A stretch of DNA of 64,000 nt, taken from Azonexaceae bacterium (GTDB lineage Bacteria; Pseudomonadota; Gammaproteobacteria; Burkholderiales; Rhodocyclaceae). Under the pieces are notes generated by a model. The model saw only the letters and a list, made by a program, of their open reading frames with translations, had not been told where the DNA came from and made no database searches. The stretch is from NCBI GenBank assembly GCA_013335535.1, contig JAAXVL010000001.1:141764-205763 (forward strand). Reading direction: 5' to 3'. Within the stretch, counting starts at the first letter, position 1, and each line of letters starts with the position of its first letter. The position numbers were made by a program, and so were the translations under genes. Positions 7,502 through 15,747 of this stretch are shown here, in pieces.

Positions 7502-9259
7502 CTAGCCGGCCGCGCCAAGTTGCTGCAGGCTTTTCTGAAATTGCCCGGCATCCTGGAAACCGACGATACGCACGGCCTTGTTTTCCTGTCCCTTGCCATC
7601 GTAAAAAATGATGCCCGGCGGGCCAAATAGCTTGAATTTGGCCAATAAAGCCTTGTCGTTGTCGGAATTGGCCGTGACATCGGCCTGCAACAAGGTGAAA
7701 CCGGCCAGTTTTGCCTGTACGGCCGGGTTGGAGAACGTGAAACGCTCCATTTCCTTGCACGAGACGCACCAGTCGGCGTAGAAGTCGAGCATGACCGGTT
7801 TGCCGGCAGCCCTTATTTTCGATTCCAGATCGGCGACCGATGTGACGCGTTCGAACGGAAGTCGTTTTTCTTCCGCCGCCATGGCCTGCCCGCGCAGCCC
7901 GGCCAGCGGTTGCAGCGGATCGCGGCCGCCAGCCAGGGCGCCGATGAGCAGGGCCGCTCCGGTCAGCAGCATGACGATGCCGATGCCCTTCCAGAAACGG
8001 TTCCAGCCTTTGGCGTGCGGCGGCAGCGGGTCGAGGGCGTGCAGGTAGATGGCGGGGATGATGAGCAGTGCCGCCCAGGCCAGCATCGAAGCGACCGGCG
8101 GAACGACCGGCGCGATGAGCCAGACGGCGGTGGCGAGCAGCAAGACGCCGAAAGCCTTCTTGACGCCTTCCATCCACGGTCCGGTCTTGGGCAGCAGCGA
8201 ACCGCCGGCAATGCCGACCGCGATGAGCGGTGCGCCCATGCCGAGCGCCATGATGAAGAGCGCGACACCGCCGAAAACGGCGTCGCCGGTCTGTCCGATG
8301 TAGAGCAGCGCGCCGGCCAGCGGGGCGGCGACGCAGGGGCCGACGATGAGCGCTGACAGCGCGCCCATCAGGAAGACGCCGATGCCGCGCCCGCCTTGCA
8401 GGTGGCCGGATTCTTCGGAGAGCTTGCTTTGCAGCGAGCTCGGCAGCTGCAGTTCGTAGAAGCCGAACATCGAGAAGGAGAGGATGACGAAGACCAGCGC
8501 GAAGCTGCCGAGCACCCACGGATTCTGCAGCGCGGCGGAGAGCAGGGTGCCGGTCAGACCGGCGGCGACGCCGGCCGCGGCGTAGGTGACGGCCATGCCG
8601 AGCACGTAGGCGAGTGACAGGGCAAAGCCGCGGGCGTGGGAATTTTTGTGGCCCTGCCCGGCGATGATGCCGGACAAAATTGGGATCATTGGAAACACGC
8701 AGGGCGTCAGCGACAGGCCGAGGCCGGCGAGGAAGAAGAAGGCGAGGCTGGTCCAGAAGCCGGCGTGTTTGAGGGTGGCGGCAATCTGGCCGCTTTCGTC
8801 GCCTGAGCCGGTGGTGGCGGCCGGTGGCGCGCTGGCTGGGTCGGGCAGGTTGACGTTGAGCGGCTGGGTTTGCGGCGGATAGCAGACGCCGGCATCGGCG
8901 CAGCCCTGCGAGGTGACGTTGAGTTTCAGCGGCAAGGGGCCGGAACTGGTTCGTTCGACCGGCACGCGGATGGCGACGGTCTTGTAATAGACCTCGACCT
9001 TGCCGAAATTCTCGTCGTCGTGTTCCTTGCCTTTCGGGAAGCTCGGCGTGCCGAGGGTGGCTGTTTCGCCATCGACGGCGAAACGGAATTTTTCGCGGTA
9101 GAGGTAGTAGCCTTTGGCGATTTCGTAGCTGATTTCGAGCGTCTGGCCGTCGAGCGCCTTGACCGATGGCTTGAAGGCAACGGCCGGGTCGAGGAACTCC
9201 TCGGCGTGGGCGAGCGAGATGAAAAAGGCGAAGACGAGGAAGAGAAGGCGCATGGTCAT
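7502..9259 (-). CDS. dsbD: Thiol:disulfide interchange protein DsbD
   Basis: The protein has 585 residues with a signal peptide (about 1-19). The N-terminal periplasmic domain carries C120 and C126 (SQGCADAGVCYPP). The membrane domain has about eight helices with paired cysteines C187 (LTPCVFPMIP) and C309 (VGPCVAAPL). The C-terminal thioredoxin domain has the C498-x2-C501 pair (DFYADWCVSCKEM). All six electron-relay cysteines are present. DsbD passes electrons from cytoplasmic thioredoxin to periplasmic DsbC, CcmG and related proteins. ATG 9259 overlaps the cutA stop; an alternative ATG lies 6 bases downstream. cutA-dsbD is a known arrangement in proteobacteria. Confidence 0.95.
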   Translation of the reverse strand: MTMRLLFLVFAFFISLAHAEEFLDPAVAFKPSVKALDGQTLEISYEIAKGYYLYREKFRFAVDGETATLGTPSFPKGKEHDDENFGKVEVYYKTVAIRVPVERTSSGPLPLKLNVTSQGCADAGVCYPPQTQPLNVNLPDPASAPPAATTGSGDESGQIAATLKHAGFWTSLAFFFLAGLGLSLTPCVFPMIPILSGIIAGQGHKNSHARGFALSLAYVLGMAVTYAAAGVAAGLTGTLLSAALQNPWVLGSFALVFVILSFSMFGFYELQLPSSLQSKLSEESGHLQGGRGIGVFLMGALSALIVGPCVAAPLAGALLYIGQTGDAVFGGVALFIMALGMGAPLIAVGIAGGSLLPKTGPWMEGVKKAFGVLLLATAVWLIAPVVPPVASMLAWAALLIIPAIYLHALDPLPPHAKGWNRFWKGIGIVMLLTGAALLIGALAGGRDPLQPLAGLRGQAMAAEEKRLPFERVTSVADLESKIRAAGKPVMLDFYADWCVSCKEMERFTFSNPAVQAKLAGFTLLQADVTANSDNDKALLAKFKLFGPPGIIFYDGKGQENKAVRIVGFQDAGQFQKSLQQLGAAG

Positions 9260-9573
9260 TGGATTGTTTCTGCCGCCACCCAGTTCAGGTAGGCGGGCAA
9301 GCCGTGGCTAAGCGGCAGGGCGATGATTTCGGGCAACTCGTAGGGGTGGAGTTCGCGGATTTTGGCTTCGAGCGCCGGGTAGGTTGCCACGGTCGACTTG
9401 AAAAAGAGCGGAATTTCGGAAGCCGACTCGACCTTGCCCTGCCAGCGATAGACCGACTGAACGCGCGGCAGGATGTTCACGCAGGCGGCCAGCCCGGCCT
9501 CGACAGCAGCGAGCGCGATGGCATTGGCGGATTCTTCGTCCGGGCAGTTGGTTATGACGAGCAGGATTTCCAT
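9256..9573 (-). CDS. cutA: Divalent-cation tolerance protein CutA
   Basis: The 105-residue protein has the CutA signatures AALAACVNILPRVQSVYRWQG and ELHPYELPEIIALP. CutA forms very stable trimers with a ferredoxin-like fold. It was linked to copper tolerance in E. coli, but its molecular role is uncertain. It overlaps dsbD by 4 bases and is likely co-transcribed with it. The NodJ-like permease ends 18 bases upstream of its ATG. Confidence 0.95.
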   Translation of the reverse strand: MEILLVITNCPDEESANAIALAAVEAGLAACVNILPRVQSVYRWQGKVESASEIPLFFKSTVATYPALEAKIRELHPYELPEIIALPLSHGLPAYLNWVAAETIQ

Positions 9574-9591
9574 CGGTGAATTCTACTGTGT

Positions 9592-10362
9592 CTACTTGAG
9601 CAGGCGGCGGCGGGTCAGGTGCAGGGCGACGGTGAAGGCTACGGCCGTGGTGGCGAGCAGCGCCATGATGTGGATCAGGGCGTCGGTGGGCACCTGACCG
9701 GCGAGCAGCGGGCGGACGAGCGCTACGCCCTGGGCCAGCGGCAGCCAGCCGCCGATCAGCGCGAGCCAGCCGGGCAGCTGATCGGTTGGGAAGAAGACGC
9801 CGGAAATGAGCGTCATCGGCGTGATGAACAGCGTGAAGTAGTACATGAAGAAATCGTAGGACGGCGCCAGCGCGTTCCAGATCAGGCCGAGTGAGGCGAA
9901 GGCCAGCCCGGTGAGGACGATGGCTGGCAGCGCCCAGAGCATGAGTGGGCCATTGGTCAGGCCCATACCGGTGATGACGACGAGAATGGCGGCGCCGGAA
10001 AATAGCGATTTGGTGGCGGCCCAGAACAGTTCGCCGGCGACGACATCGCCCAGCCCGAGCGGGGTGTTGAGGATGGCTTCCCAGGTTTTCTGGACGTGCA
10101 TGCGCGAAAAGGCCGAGTACAGGGCCTCAAAGGTCGCGGCATTCATGGTCGAGGCGCAGACCGTGCCGGCGGCGAGGAAGGCGACGTAGGGCTGGCCTTC
10201 GATGCTGGGCAGCATGGCGCCCAGCCCGTAGCCGAGGCCGAGCATGTAGATCAGCGGATCGGCCAGGTTACCGAGGATGGACGGCAGGGCGAGCTTGCGC
10301 CAGACCAGGAAATTGCGTTGCCAGACGGGAAGCCAGCCGAGCGGGGAGGTTTGAGGCAGCAT
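9592..10362 (-). CDS. ABC-2 type permease, NodJ-like
   Basis: The 256-residue protein has about six membrane segments and the ABC-2/NodJ features NFLVWRKLALPSILGNLADPLIYMLGLG near the N-terminus and LISGVFFPTDQLP in the fourth loop. NodJ-type permeases pair with a NodI-type ATPase; in rhizobia the pair exports lipo-oligosaccharide, and in other bacteria the substrate is unknown. The matching ATPase is not adjacent but lies 3.3 kb away at 13691-14608 on the same strand. A dispersed-motif copy lies in the divergent gap upstream. Confidence 0.85.
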   Translation of the reverse strand: MLPQTSPLGWLPVWQRNFLVWRKLALPSILGNLADPLIYMLGLGYGLGAMLPSIEGQPYVAFLAAGTVCASTMNAATFEALYSAFSRMHVQKTWEAILNTPLGLGDVVAGELFWAATKSLFSGAAILVVITGMGLTNGPLMLWALPAIVLTGLAFASLGLIWNALAPSYDFFMYYFTLFITPMTLISGVFFPTDQLPGWLALIGGWLPLAQGVALVRPLLAGQVPTDALIHIMALLATTAVAFTVALHLTRRRLLK

Positions 10363-10448
10363 GGAGCCGGAAGCGAGCAGGATGGAAGACGCATTTTAGC
10401 GTCTGACCGGCCTGGCCGCGTTTTTGTTCGCCGCGTTTCCGGATTTCG

Positions 10449-10481
10449 ATTTTGGCCGATTTTTCCGGTTGACCGTGGGAA
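10449..10481 (+). repeat. Dispersed motif copy (intergenic)
   Basis: A full-length copy: ATTTTGGCC, a T-rich spacer, then TCCGGTTGACCGTGGGA. It lies in the divergent gap between the NodJ-like permease and the radical SAM gene. Confidence 0.9.
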
Positions 10482-10520
10482 GGCTGCAGGTGGGGGCGGC
10501 GAAGCTGTCAAAATGGCGAA

Positions 10521-12089
10521 ATGCCGCCCGCCATCGTCCTCTGTACGCTCAACGCCAGATACATCCACGCCTCGCTCGGCCTGCGCTACCTGCTCGCCAA
10601 TATGGAGCGGCATGGCGGCGCCGGGCTGCGCGAGCGGACGGTGCTGCGTGAATTCACCATCGCCCGGCCGGTGCGGGAAATCGTCGATGCCCTGCTCGCC
10701 GAGTTGGGAGATCCGGTGGCCAGCGCGCCGCAGATTGTCGGCTTCGGCGTCTATATCTGGAACGTCGGGCCGACCACCGAGGTGGTTCGCTGTCTCAAGC
10801 AGGCCCGCCCTTCCCTCAAAATCGTTCTTGGCGGGCCGGAGGTCAGTTACGAATGGGCGGATCAGGAAATTGTCCGGCTGGCCGACCATCTGATTACCGG
10901 CTGGGGCGACGTCAGCTTTCCCAAACTGTGCCGCGCCCTGCTCGACGGGCCGCCACCGCTCATGAAAGTGATCCCCGGCGAGCAAGCGGCGCTGGCCGAC
11001 ATCACCCTGCCCTACGCCGAGTTCAGCGCCGACGATCTGGCCCATCGCCTGCTCTACGTCGAAGCCTCGCGTGGCTGCCCGTTCAAGTGCGAGTTCTGCC
11101 TCAGTTCGCTCGACAAGACGGCCTGGGCTTTCGAAGCGGAGGGCTTTCTCGTCGCGCTGGACAGTCTCTACGAGCGCGGGGCGCGTAACTTCAAGTTCGT
11201 CGACCGTACCTTCAACCTCAAGATCGACAGTTCGCTGACCATCCTGCAGTTTTTCCTCGACCGCCTGACGCCGGATCTCTTCCTGCATTTCGAGGTGATT
11301 CCCGATCATCTGCCGGAACGCCTCAAGGACATGATCGCCCGCTTCCCGCCCGGCGTGCTGCAGTTCGAGGTCGGCATCCAGACCTTCAATCCCGAGGTCC
11401 AGCACGCCATCTCGCGCCGGCAGGACAACGCGAAGACCTGCGAAAACCTCGCCTGGCTGGTCAATCACAGCCACGCCCACCTGCATACTGATCTCATTTT
11501 CGGCCTGCCTGGCGAAACGCTGGCCAGCTTTGCCGAGGGTTTCGACCGCCTGTACGCCCTGCGCCCGCACGAAATCCAGCTTGGCATCCTGAAACGTCTG
11601 CGCGGCACGCCCATTGCCCGGCACAGCGCGGCGCACGGCATGATCTACGATGCCGAGCCACCCTACACCGTCCAGCAAACCGCCGTCGTCGATGCGCTCA
11701 CCGTTCAACGCTTCAGCCGCCTTGCCCGCTATTGGGACCTGCTGGCCAACTCCGGCCGCTTCGCACAAAGCCTGCCGGTGCTGCTCACCGGGCCTTCGCC
11801 GTTCAATGCCTTCCTTGCCTTCGCCGACTGGCTCTGGGAAAGCACCGGCCAGACCAGCGGCCTGACGCCGGAAAAACTGGTCGACAGCCTGTTCGATTAC
11901 CTGACCGGCGTGATCGGCCGGGAGAAAGAAGGCGTTCGCCAGATATTGCTTGCCGATTACCAGACCAGCGGCGCCCGCGCCAACCCGGCGTGTCTGCAAG
12001 GCTGCTTGAAAGACCGGGAAAAACCGGTGCCGCGGGCAGTCAGGGCCCTCGTCCAGCGGCAGGATCGGCACACCGGCGTTGGCGAGTAA
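10521..12089 (+). CDS. B12-binding radical SAM protein (DUF4080-type C-terminus)
   Basis: The protein has 522 residues. The N-terminal ~130 residues form a cobalamin-binding-like Rossmann domain (VLCTLNARYIHASLGLRYLL and IVLGGPEVSYEW). The radical SAM core follows, with the iron-sulfur motif GCPFKCEFC (C-x3-C-x2-C) near residue 185 and the downstream motifs FEVGIQTFNPEVQ and TDLIFGLPGETL. The C-terminal domain is of the DUF4080 type. Enzymes of this class methylate or rearrange unactivated carbons, but the substrate of this subfamily is unknown. It is transcribed away from the NodJ-like permease. Confidence 0.85.
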   Translation: MPPAIVLCTLNARYIHASLGLRYLLANMERHGGAGLRERTVLREFTIARPVREIVDALLAELGDPVASAPQIVGFGVYIWNVGPTTEVVRCLKQARPSLKIVLGGPEVSYEWADQEIVRLADHLITGWGDVSFPKLCRALLDGPPPLMKVIPGEQAALADITLPYAEFSADDLAHRLLYVEASRGCPFKCEFCLSSLDKTAWAFEAEGFLVALDSLYERGARNFKFVDRTFNLKIDSSLTILQFFLDRLTPDLFLHFEVIPDHLPERLKDMIARFPPGVLQFEVGIQTFNPEVQHAISRRQDNAKTCENLAWLVNHSHAHLHTDLIFGLPGETLASFAEGFDRLYALRPHEIQLGILKRLRGTPIARHSAAHGMIYDAEPPYTVQQTAVVDALTVQRFSRLARYWDLLANSGRFAQSLPVLLTGPSPFNAFLAFADWLWESTGQTSGLTPEKLVDSLFDYLTGVIGREKEGVRQILLADYQTSGARANPACLQGCLKDREKPVPRAVRALVQRQDRHTGVGE

Positions 12090-12175
12090 CGCATGGCATC
12101 GGATTGCCATCGCCTTTAAACTTTAGCCAAAAACGATAATCGAACCCCAGTCAAAACTCTTTAGAGGTGGCGGAG

Positions 12176-12943
12176 ATGGCAGCGACAATGACACCGAAAG
12201 CGGTATTGATCGATCTGGCCGGCGTGCTCCACACCGGGGATGACGCCTTGCCGGGGGCGGTGCGCGCGCTCGACCGGTTGCGGGCATCGGGGTTGCCGCT
12301 GCGTTTCCTGACCAATACGACGCGAACGCCCAGCACCATCCTGTTTGCCAAATTGCAGCGCATGGGCTTCACGTTGGCCGCCAGCGAGATCCAGACGGCC
12401 GCGCTGGCCGCGCGAACGCTGGTCCGGAACCGCGGGCTGCGCCCGCTGTGGCTGGTCCATCCCGACATCGCCGAGGAAATGGGGCCCGGTGCTACCGAGC
12501 CGGATATCGTCGTGCTCGGCGACATGGGGCCGCATTTCACCTACCCGATTCTCAACCACGCTTTCCGCCTGCTCATGCAGGGCCTGCCGCTCATGGCGAT
12601 GGCGCGCAATCGCTACTTCATGGAGCCGGATGGCTTGGCGCTCGACATGGGGGCCTTTGTCGCCGGGCTGGAGTATTCGGCCGGGATCACGGCTGAAATT
12701 ACCGGCAAGCCGGCGCCCGCTTTCTTCGATGCAGCGCTGGCCGAACTGGGTATCGCCCCGGCCGAAGCGGTGCTGATCGGCGACGATCTGAGCGATGACA
12801 TCGGCGGCGCGCAGGCAGCGGGGATTCCCGGGATTCTGGTGCGGACAGGGAAATTCCGGGCGGGCGACGATGCGCATCCGGACATTCGTCCGGCGGCCGT
12901 TTACGATGATTTTGCTGCTGCGGTGGACGCCCTGTTGGGCTGA
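12176..12943 (+). CDS. HAD-superfamily (subclass IIA) phosphatase, LHPP/HDHD2-like
   Basis: The protein has 255 residues from ATG 12176, preceded by GAGGTGGCGG; a GTG at 12167 is an alternative start. HAD motif I appears as VLIDLAGVL. The second catalytic Asp of the usual DxD is replaced by Ala-Gly here, as in LHPP/HDHD2-type members (DLSGTL). Motif II is FLTNTTR, the conserved lysine is in TGKPAPAFF, and motif III is LIGDDLSDDIGGAQAAG. Subclass IIA enzymes dephosphorylate small phosphoesters; the substrate here is unknown. The gene ends 10 bases from a convergent gene. Confidence 0.85.
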   Translation: MAATMTPKAVLIDLAGVLHTGDDALPGAVRALDRLRASGLPLRFLTNTTRTPSTILFAKLQRMGFTLAASEIQTAALAARTLVRNRGLRPLWLVHPDIAEEMGPGATEPDIVVLGDMGPHFTYPILNHAFRLLMQGLPLMAMARNRYFMEPDGLALDMGAFVAGLEYSAGITAEITGKPAPAFFDAALAELGIAPAEAVLIGDDLSDDIGGAQAAGIPGILVRTGKFRAGDDAHPDIRPAAVYDDFAAAVDALLG

Positions 12944-12953
12944 AAAACGGGGG

Positions 12954-13556
12954 TCAGCCAAACTTGCGCTGATGCGCTTCCACGGCCTTCAGGCGGGCTT
13001 CTTTCAGGCGGGCCAGGACTGAATCGGGAAGGGCTTCGTCGGTGTCCGGCACCTGGCTCAGGGCGTGGGCTTCGACGGCCTTGAGCCGGGCCATCATCAG
13101 GCGCAGCCGAACGTGAGGAGGCAGATCATCCGCCTCGGCTTCGTTGCCGGCCGGTTCATCGACGACTTTGGGGCGATTGAACGAGCGGTGCAGGTCCAGT
13201 TCGTCGAGACCGCCCTGATAGTTGTCGTGCGGGTCGTAGGTGAAAACCTGCGGCTCGCCGGGATGAGTGCTGGCAATAAGCAAGGCGACCTGGCGACGCT
13301 CGGTGCGGGTCAGCATGATCGCCGTCGACGCCTTTTTCCTGGCGAGGCGCGCCTTCCTGACAGCGCGCAGGCGGTCGGATTGTTCGAGGGTGAGCACCTT
13401 GATGGCCAGCGGCGGTGTCGGAATGGCCGAGATGGTGACGCCTTGCGCGGCCACGGACATGTCGACGACGGACTGTGCCTCGTCGGAACCTTGTTCCGAG
13501 GCACCTGCTTCCACTGCCGAGAATGCGAGCACTGCCGCGACGATCAACCAACGCAT
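12954..13556 (-). CDS. Secreted hypothetical protein
   Basis: The 200-residue protein starts at ATG 13556 (MRWLIVAAVLAFSAVEAGA), where a signal peptide begins; the frame is open for a further 16 codons upstream. The mature part has a basic patch (RAVRKARLARKK). It also contains a C-terminal pair of similar segments, RLKAVEAHALSQVPDTDEALP and RLKAVEAHQRKFG, so it carries a small internal repeat. No family was recognised. It lies 134 bases downstream of the NodI-like ATPase on the same strand and could be co-transcribed with it. Confidence 0.7.
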   Translation of the reverse strand: MRWLIVAAVLAFSAVEAGASEQGSDEAQSVVDMSVAAQGVTISAIPTPPLAIKVLTLEQSDRLRAVRKARLARKKASTAIMLTRTERRQVALLIASTHPGEPQVFTYDPHDNYQGGLDELDLHRSFNRPKVVDEPAGNEAEADDLPPHVRLRLMMARLKAVEAHALSQVPDTDEALPDSVLARLKEARLKAVEAHQRKFG

Positions 13557-13690
13557 TGCGATTTCCAAACCAAGCCAATGTTCGATTTTAGCAGATTTCG
13601 CCAAATTTCCAGGAGAAACATGGGCTTGGCATGAATTGGAGGCAGTTCCCAGAGCCTGGTTCCGGGCTTTTCAGCCCGATTGCGCCAGTC

Positions 13691-14608
13691 TCAGTCGCGC
13701 AATTCGCGCCCTGTCAGCTTGATGAAAACGTCTTCGAGGTTGGAGGCGCGGTGCACGTAGCGCAGGCCGTCGGCGTCGGCGAGCCGGGCGAGCAGTTCGC
13801 GCGGGTCGCGGCAATAAAAGAAGGCGGTTTCGCCGCTGGTTTCAACGCGCTCGGCAAGGTGCTTTTGGTTTTTGACGAAATTTTCCAGTTGACCGTGCGA
13901 TTCGTCGAAAACCTCGACGACCTGCGGTTCGATCTGCTCGGCGATGAGCTGGCGCGGGCTGCCTTCGGCAATCTTGCGGCCATGGTCGATGACGATGAGC
14001 GTGTCGCACAGGCGCTCGGCTTCGTCCATGAAATGGGTGGTCAAAATGAGCGTCTTGCCGGCCGACTTGAGCTGCTTGAGGCGTTCCCAGATCAGGTGGC
14101 GGGCCTGCGGGTCGAGACCGGTCGTCGGCTCGTCGAGGAAGATGATGTCGGGGTCGTTGACCATGGCCCGGGCCAGGGTCAGACGCCGCTTCATGCCGCC
14201 CGAGAGGGTCGATAGCTTGGCGTCGGCCTTGCTCGACAGGCCGGCGAATTCGAGTAGCTGCGGCACTTTGGCGCGGATGTCGGCATCCTTGAGCCCGAAG
14301 TAGCGGCCGAAGACGAGCAGATTTTCGGCGCAGGTGAAATCCGGGTCGAGGTTGTCGAATTGCGGCACGACGCCGATGCGCGCCCGCGCTGCCTGGGCAT
14401 CGTCGGGAATGATGTGGCCGTTGAGCACGATGCTGCCGCTGTCCGGCCCGGTCAGGCCGAGGCAGAGGCGCAAGGTCGTCGTCTTGCCGGCGCCGTTCGG
14501 GCCGAGCAGGCCGAAGCAGGTGCCGGATTCGACGGCGAACGACAGGCCGGCGACGACTTCGTTGCCGGTGTAGGTCTTGCGCAGCTCGCTGGCGCTCAGT
14601 GCCGCCAT
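13691..14608 (-). CDS. ABC transporter ATP-binding protein, NodI-like
   Basis: The protein has 305 residues. Walker [10 protein letters not shown] is at about 35-43, the signature [16 protein letters not shown] follows, Walker B is [12 protein letters not shown], and the switch histidine is in [16 protein letters not shown]. The C-terminal ~80 residues match the NodI/DrrA extension ([16 protein letters not shown]). NodI-family ATPases drive an ABC-2 permease, and the probable partner is the NodJ-like gene at 9592-10362, separated by three other genes. A motif copy (13868-13900) within the gene encodes [11 protein letters not shown] in the variable C-terminal extension. The start overlaps the upstream hydrolase by 13 bases. 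Confidence 0.9.
   Translation of the reverse strand: MAALSASELRKTYTGNEVVAGLSFAVESGTCFGLLGPNGAGKTTTLRLCLGLTGPDSGSIVLNGHIIPDDAQAARARIGVVPQFDNLDPDFTCAENLLVFGRYFGLKDADIRAKVPQLLEFAGLSSKADAKLSTLSGGMKRRLTLARAMVNDPDIIFLDEPTTGLDPQARHLIWERLKQLKSAGKTLILTTHFMDEAERLCDTLIVIDHGRKIAEGSPRQLIAEQIEPQVVEVFDESHGQLENFVKNQKHLAERVETSGETAFFYCRDPRELLARLADADGLRYVHRASNLEDVFIKLTGRELRD
13868..13900 (+). repeat. Dispersed motif copy (inside NodI-like ATPase gene)
   Basis: The core is TTCCAGTTGACCGTGCGA, with one change in the CCGG part and a C in place of the final G. It is antisense to the gene, which reads it as [11 protein letters not shown]. Confidence 0.8.
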
Positions 14609-15234
14609 GCGCGTGTCACGATGTCGCGGATGAGGTGCAGGCGACGGTGGAAGAAGTGGTCGGCACCCGGCACGACGACGACCGGCAGGTCGAGCGGCAG
14701 GGCCCAGGCGTAAACGTTGGCCGGCGGGACCAGCGTGTCGTCGGCGCCGTGGATGACGATGGTGTCGTGCGGCACGGCTTCAGTGTCGTACTGGCGGCTG
14801 CCTTCGACGTGACCGGCGGCGGTGCCGACCAGCACGAGGCGCTGGGCCGGGTGATTGGCCTCGGCCAGCCGCTTGGCGACGCGGGTCTGACAGAAGGCGC
14901 CGAAGGAGAAGCCGGCCAGCGCGATAGGCAGGTTGCCGCAGCGGCATTTGGCGTCTTCGATGACGGCCAGCAGGTCGTCGACTTCGCCGTTGCCTTCGTC
15001 ATGGACGCCTTCGGTGCCGCCGACGCCGCGGAAATTCGGGCGGAAGGCGGCGTAGCCGAGGCTGACGAAGGTGCGGGCCAGTGTGTAGGCGACCTTGTTG
15101 GTGTTGGCGCCGCCGCCCATCGGGTGCGGGTGGGCGATGAGCGCGATGCCCCTGGGGGCATCCGGGCGTTCCATGATGACCTCGATCTTGCCAACCGGGC
15201 CGTCAATGAGGATTTTTTCTTCGGGGGCGCGCAT
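14596..15234 (-). CDS. Alpha/beta hydrolase (COG2945 family)
   Basis: The 212-residue protein has the nucleophile elbow GFSFGAF (serine at about 109), the oxyanion-type segment [13 protein letters not shown], the acid in GADDTLVPP and the histidine in [16 protein letters not shown]2945 members are small serine hydrolases of unknown substrate. The gene overlaps the NodI-like ATPase start by 13 bases and begins 3 bases after the ferredoxin stop, so ferredoxin, hydrolase and ATPase probably form one transcript. Confidence 0.85.
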   Translation of the reverse strand: MRAPEEKILIDGPVGKIEVIMERPDAPRGIALIAHPHPMGGGANTNKVAYTLARTFVSLGYAAFRPNFRGVGGTEGVHDEGNGEVDDLLAVIEDAKCRCGNLPIALAGFSFGAFCQTRVAKRLAEANHPAQRLVLVGTAAGHVEGSRQYDTEAVPHDTIVIHGADDTLVPPANVYAWALPLDLPVVVVPGADHFFHRRLHLIRDIVTRAWRH

Positions 15235-15237
15235 GGC

Positions 15238-15546
15238 TCAGATCTTCAGACGGTCGACGACTTTGCCGCCGATCAGGTGTTCCTGAATGATTTCCTCGAC
15301 GTCTTCCTTGTCGATGAAGGAATACCAGGTTTCTTCGGGGTACACGACCATGACCGGGCCGTTGTCGCAGCGGCCGAGGCAGCCGGCCTTGTTGATGCGC
15401 ACGGCGCCGGCGCCGTTCAGCTTGAGCGCACCGATGCGGTCCTTGGCGTAGGCGAACATGTCGGAACCGCCGACGCTGTTGCAGCACTGCTCGCCAGCTT
15501 CGCGCTGGTTGGTGCAGACGAAAACGTGATGTTTGAAGTAGCTCAT
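15238..15546 (-). CDS. Thioredoxin-like [2Fe-2S] ferredoxin
   Basis: The 102-residue protein starts at ATG 15546 (MSYFKHHVFVCTNQR); the frame stays open upstream into the motif-containing gap. Four cluster cysteines fit the thioredoxin-like 2Fe-2S pattern: the first in FVCTNQR, the second in EQCCNS, and a C-x3-C pair in AGCLGRCDNGPVMVVYPE. Proteins of this type shuttle electrons and resemble NuoE-like and (2Fe-2S) ferredoxins of nitrogen fixers. The redox partner is unknown. It heads the ferredoxin-hydrolase-ATPase run. Confidence 0.85.
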   Translation of the reverse strand: MSYFKHHVFVCTNQREAGEQCCNSVGGSDMFAYAKDRIGALKLNGAGAVRINKAGCLGRCDNGPVMVVYPEETWYSFIDKEDVEEIIQEHLIGGKVVDRLKI

Positions 15547-15615
15547 GCGGGGTCTCCTGTGCAGACCCGCATTATAGGCGAGGCGGTTTGACGCGGAACG
15601 TGGCTGACGGCTTTC

Positions 15616-15648
15616 AAATTTGGCCAAATTTTCCGGTTGACCGTGGAA
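15616..15648 (+). repeat. Dispersed motif copy (intergenic)
   Basis: A near-consensus copy (ATTTGGCC then TCCGGTTGACCGTGGAA) in the divergent gap between the ferredoxin and CNNM genes. Confidence 0.9.
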
Positions 15649-15747
15649 GTCTCCCCGGACCGACGTTTTGGCCTTGGTGCGGAGCTACGGGGTAGTATCC
15701 GCTACCTCCGGTTCACTGAAAGGAGCGGGGCACGAGGTGCCCGGCCT

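Noticed and set aside
10251..12110. Open frame of 619 codons on the minus strand
   Set aside because: It is the antisense shadow of the radical SAM gene, whose C-x3-C-x2-C motif settles the coding strand.
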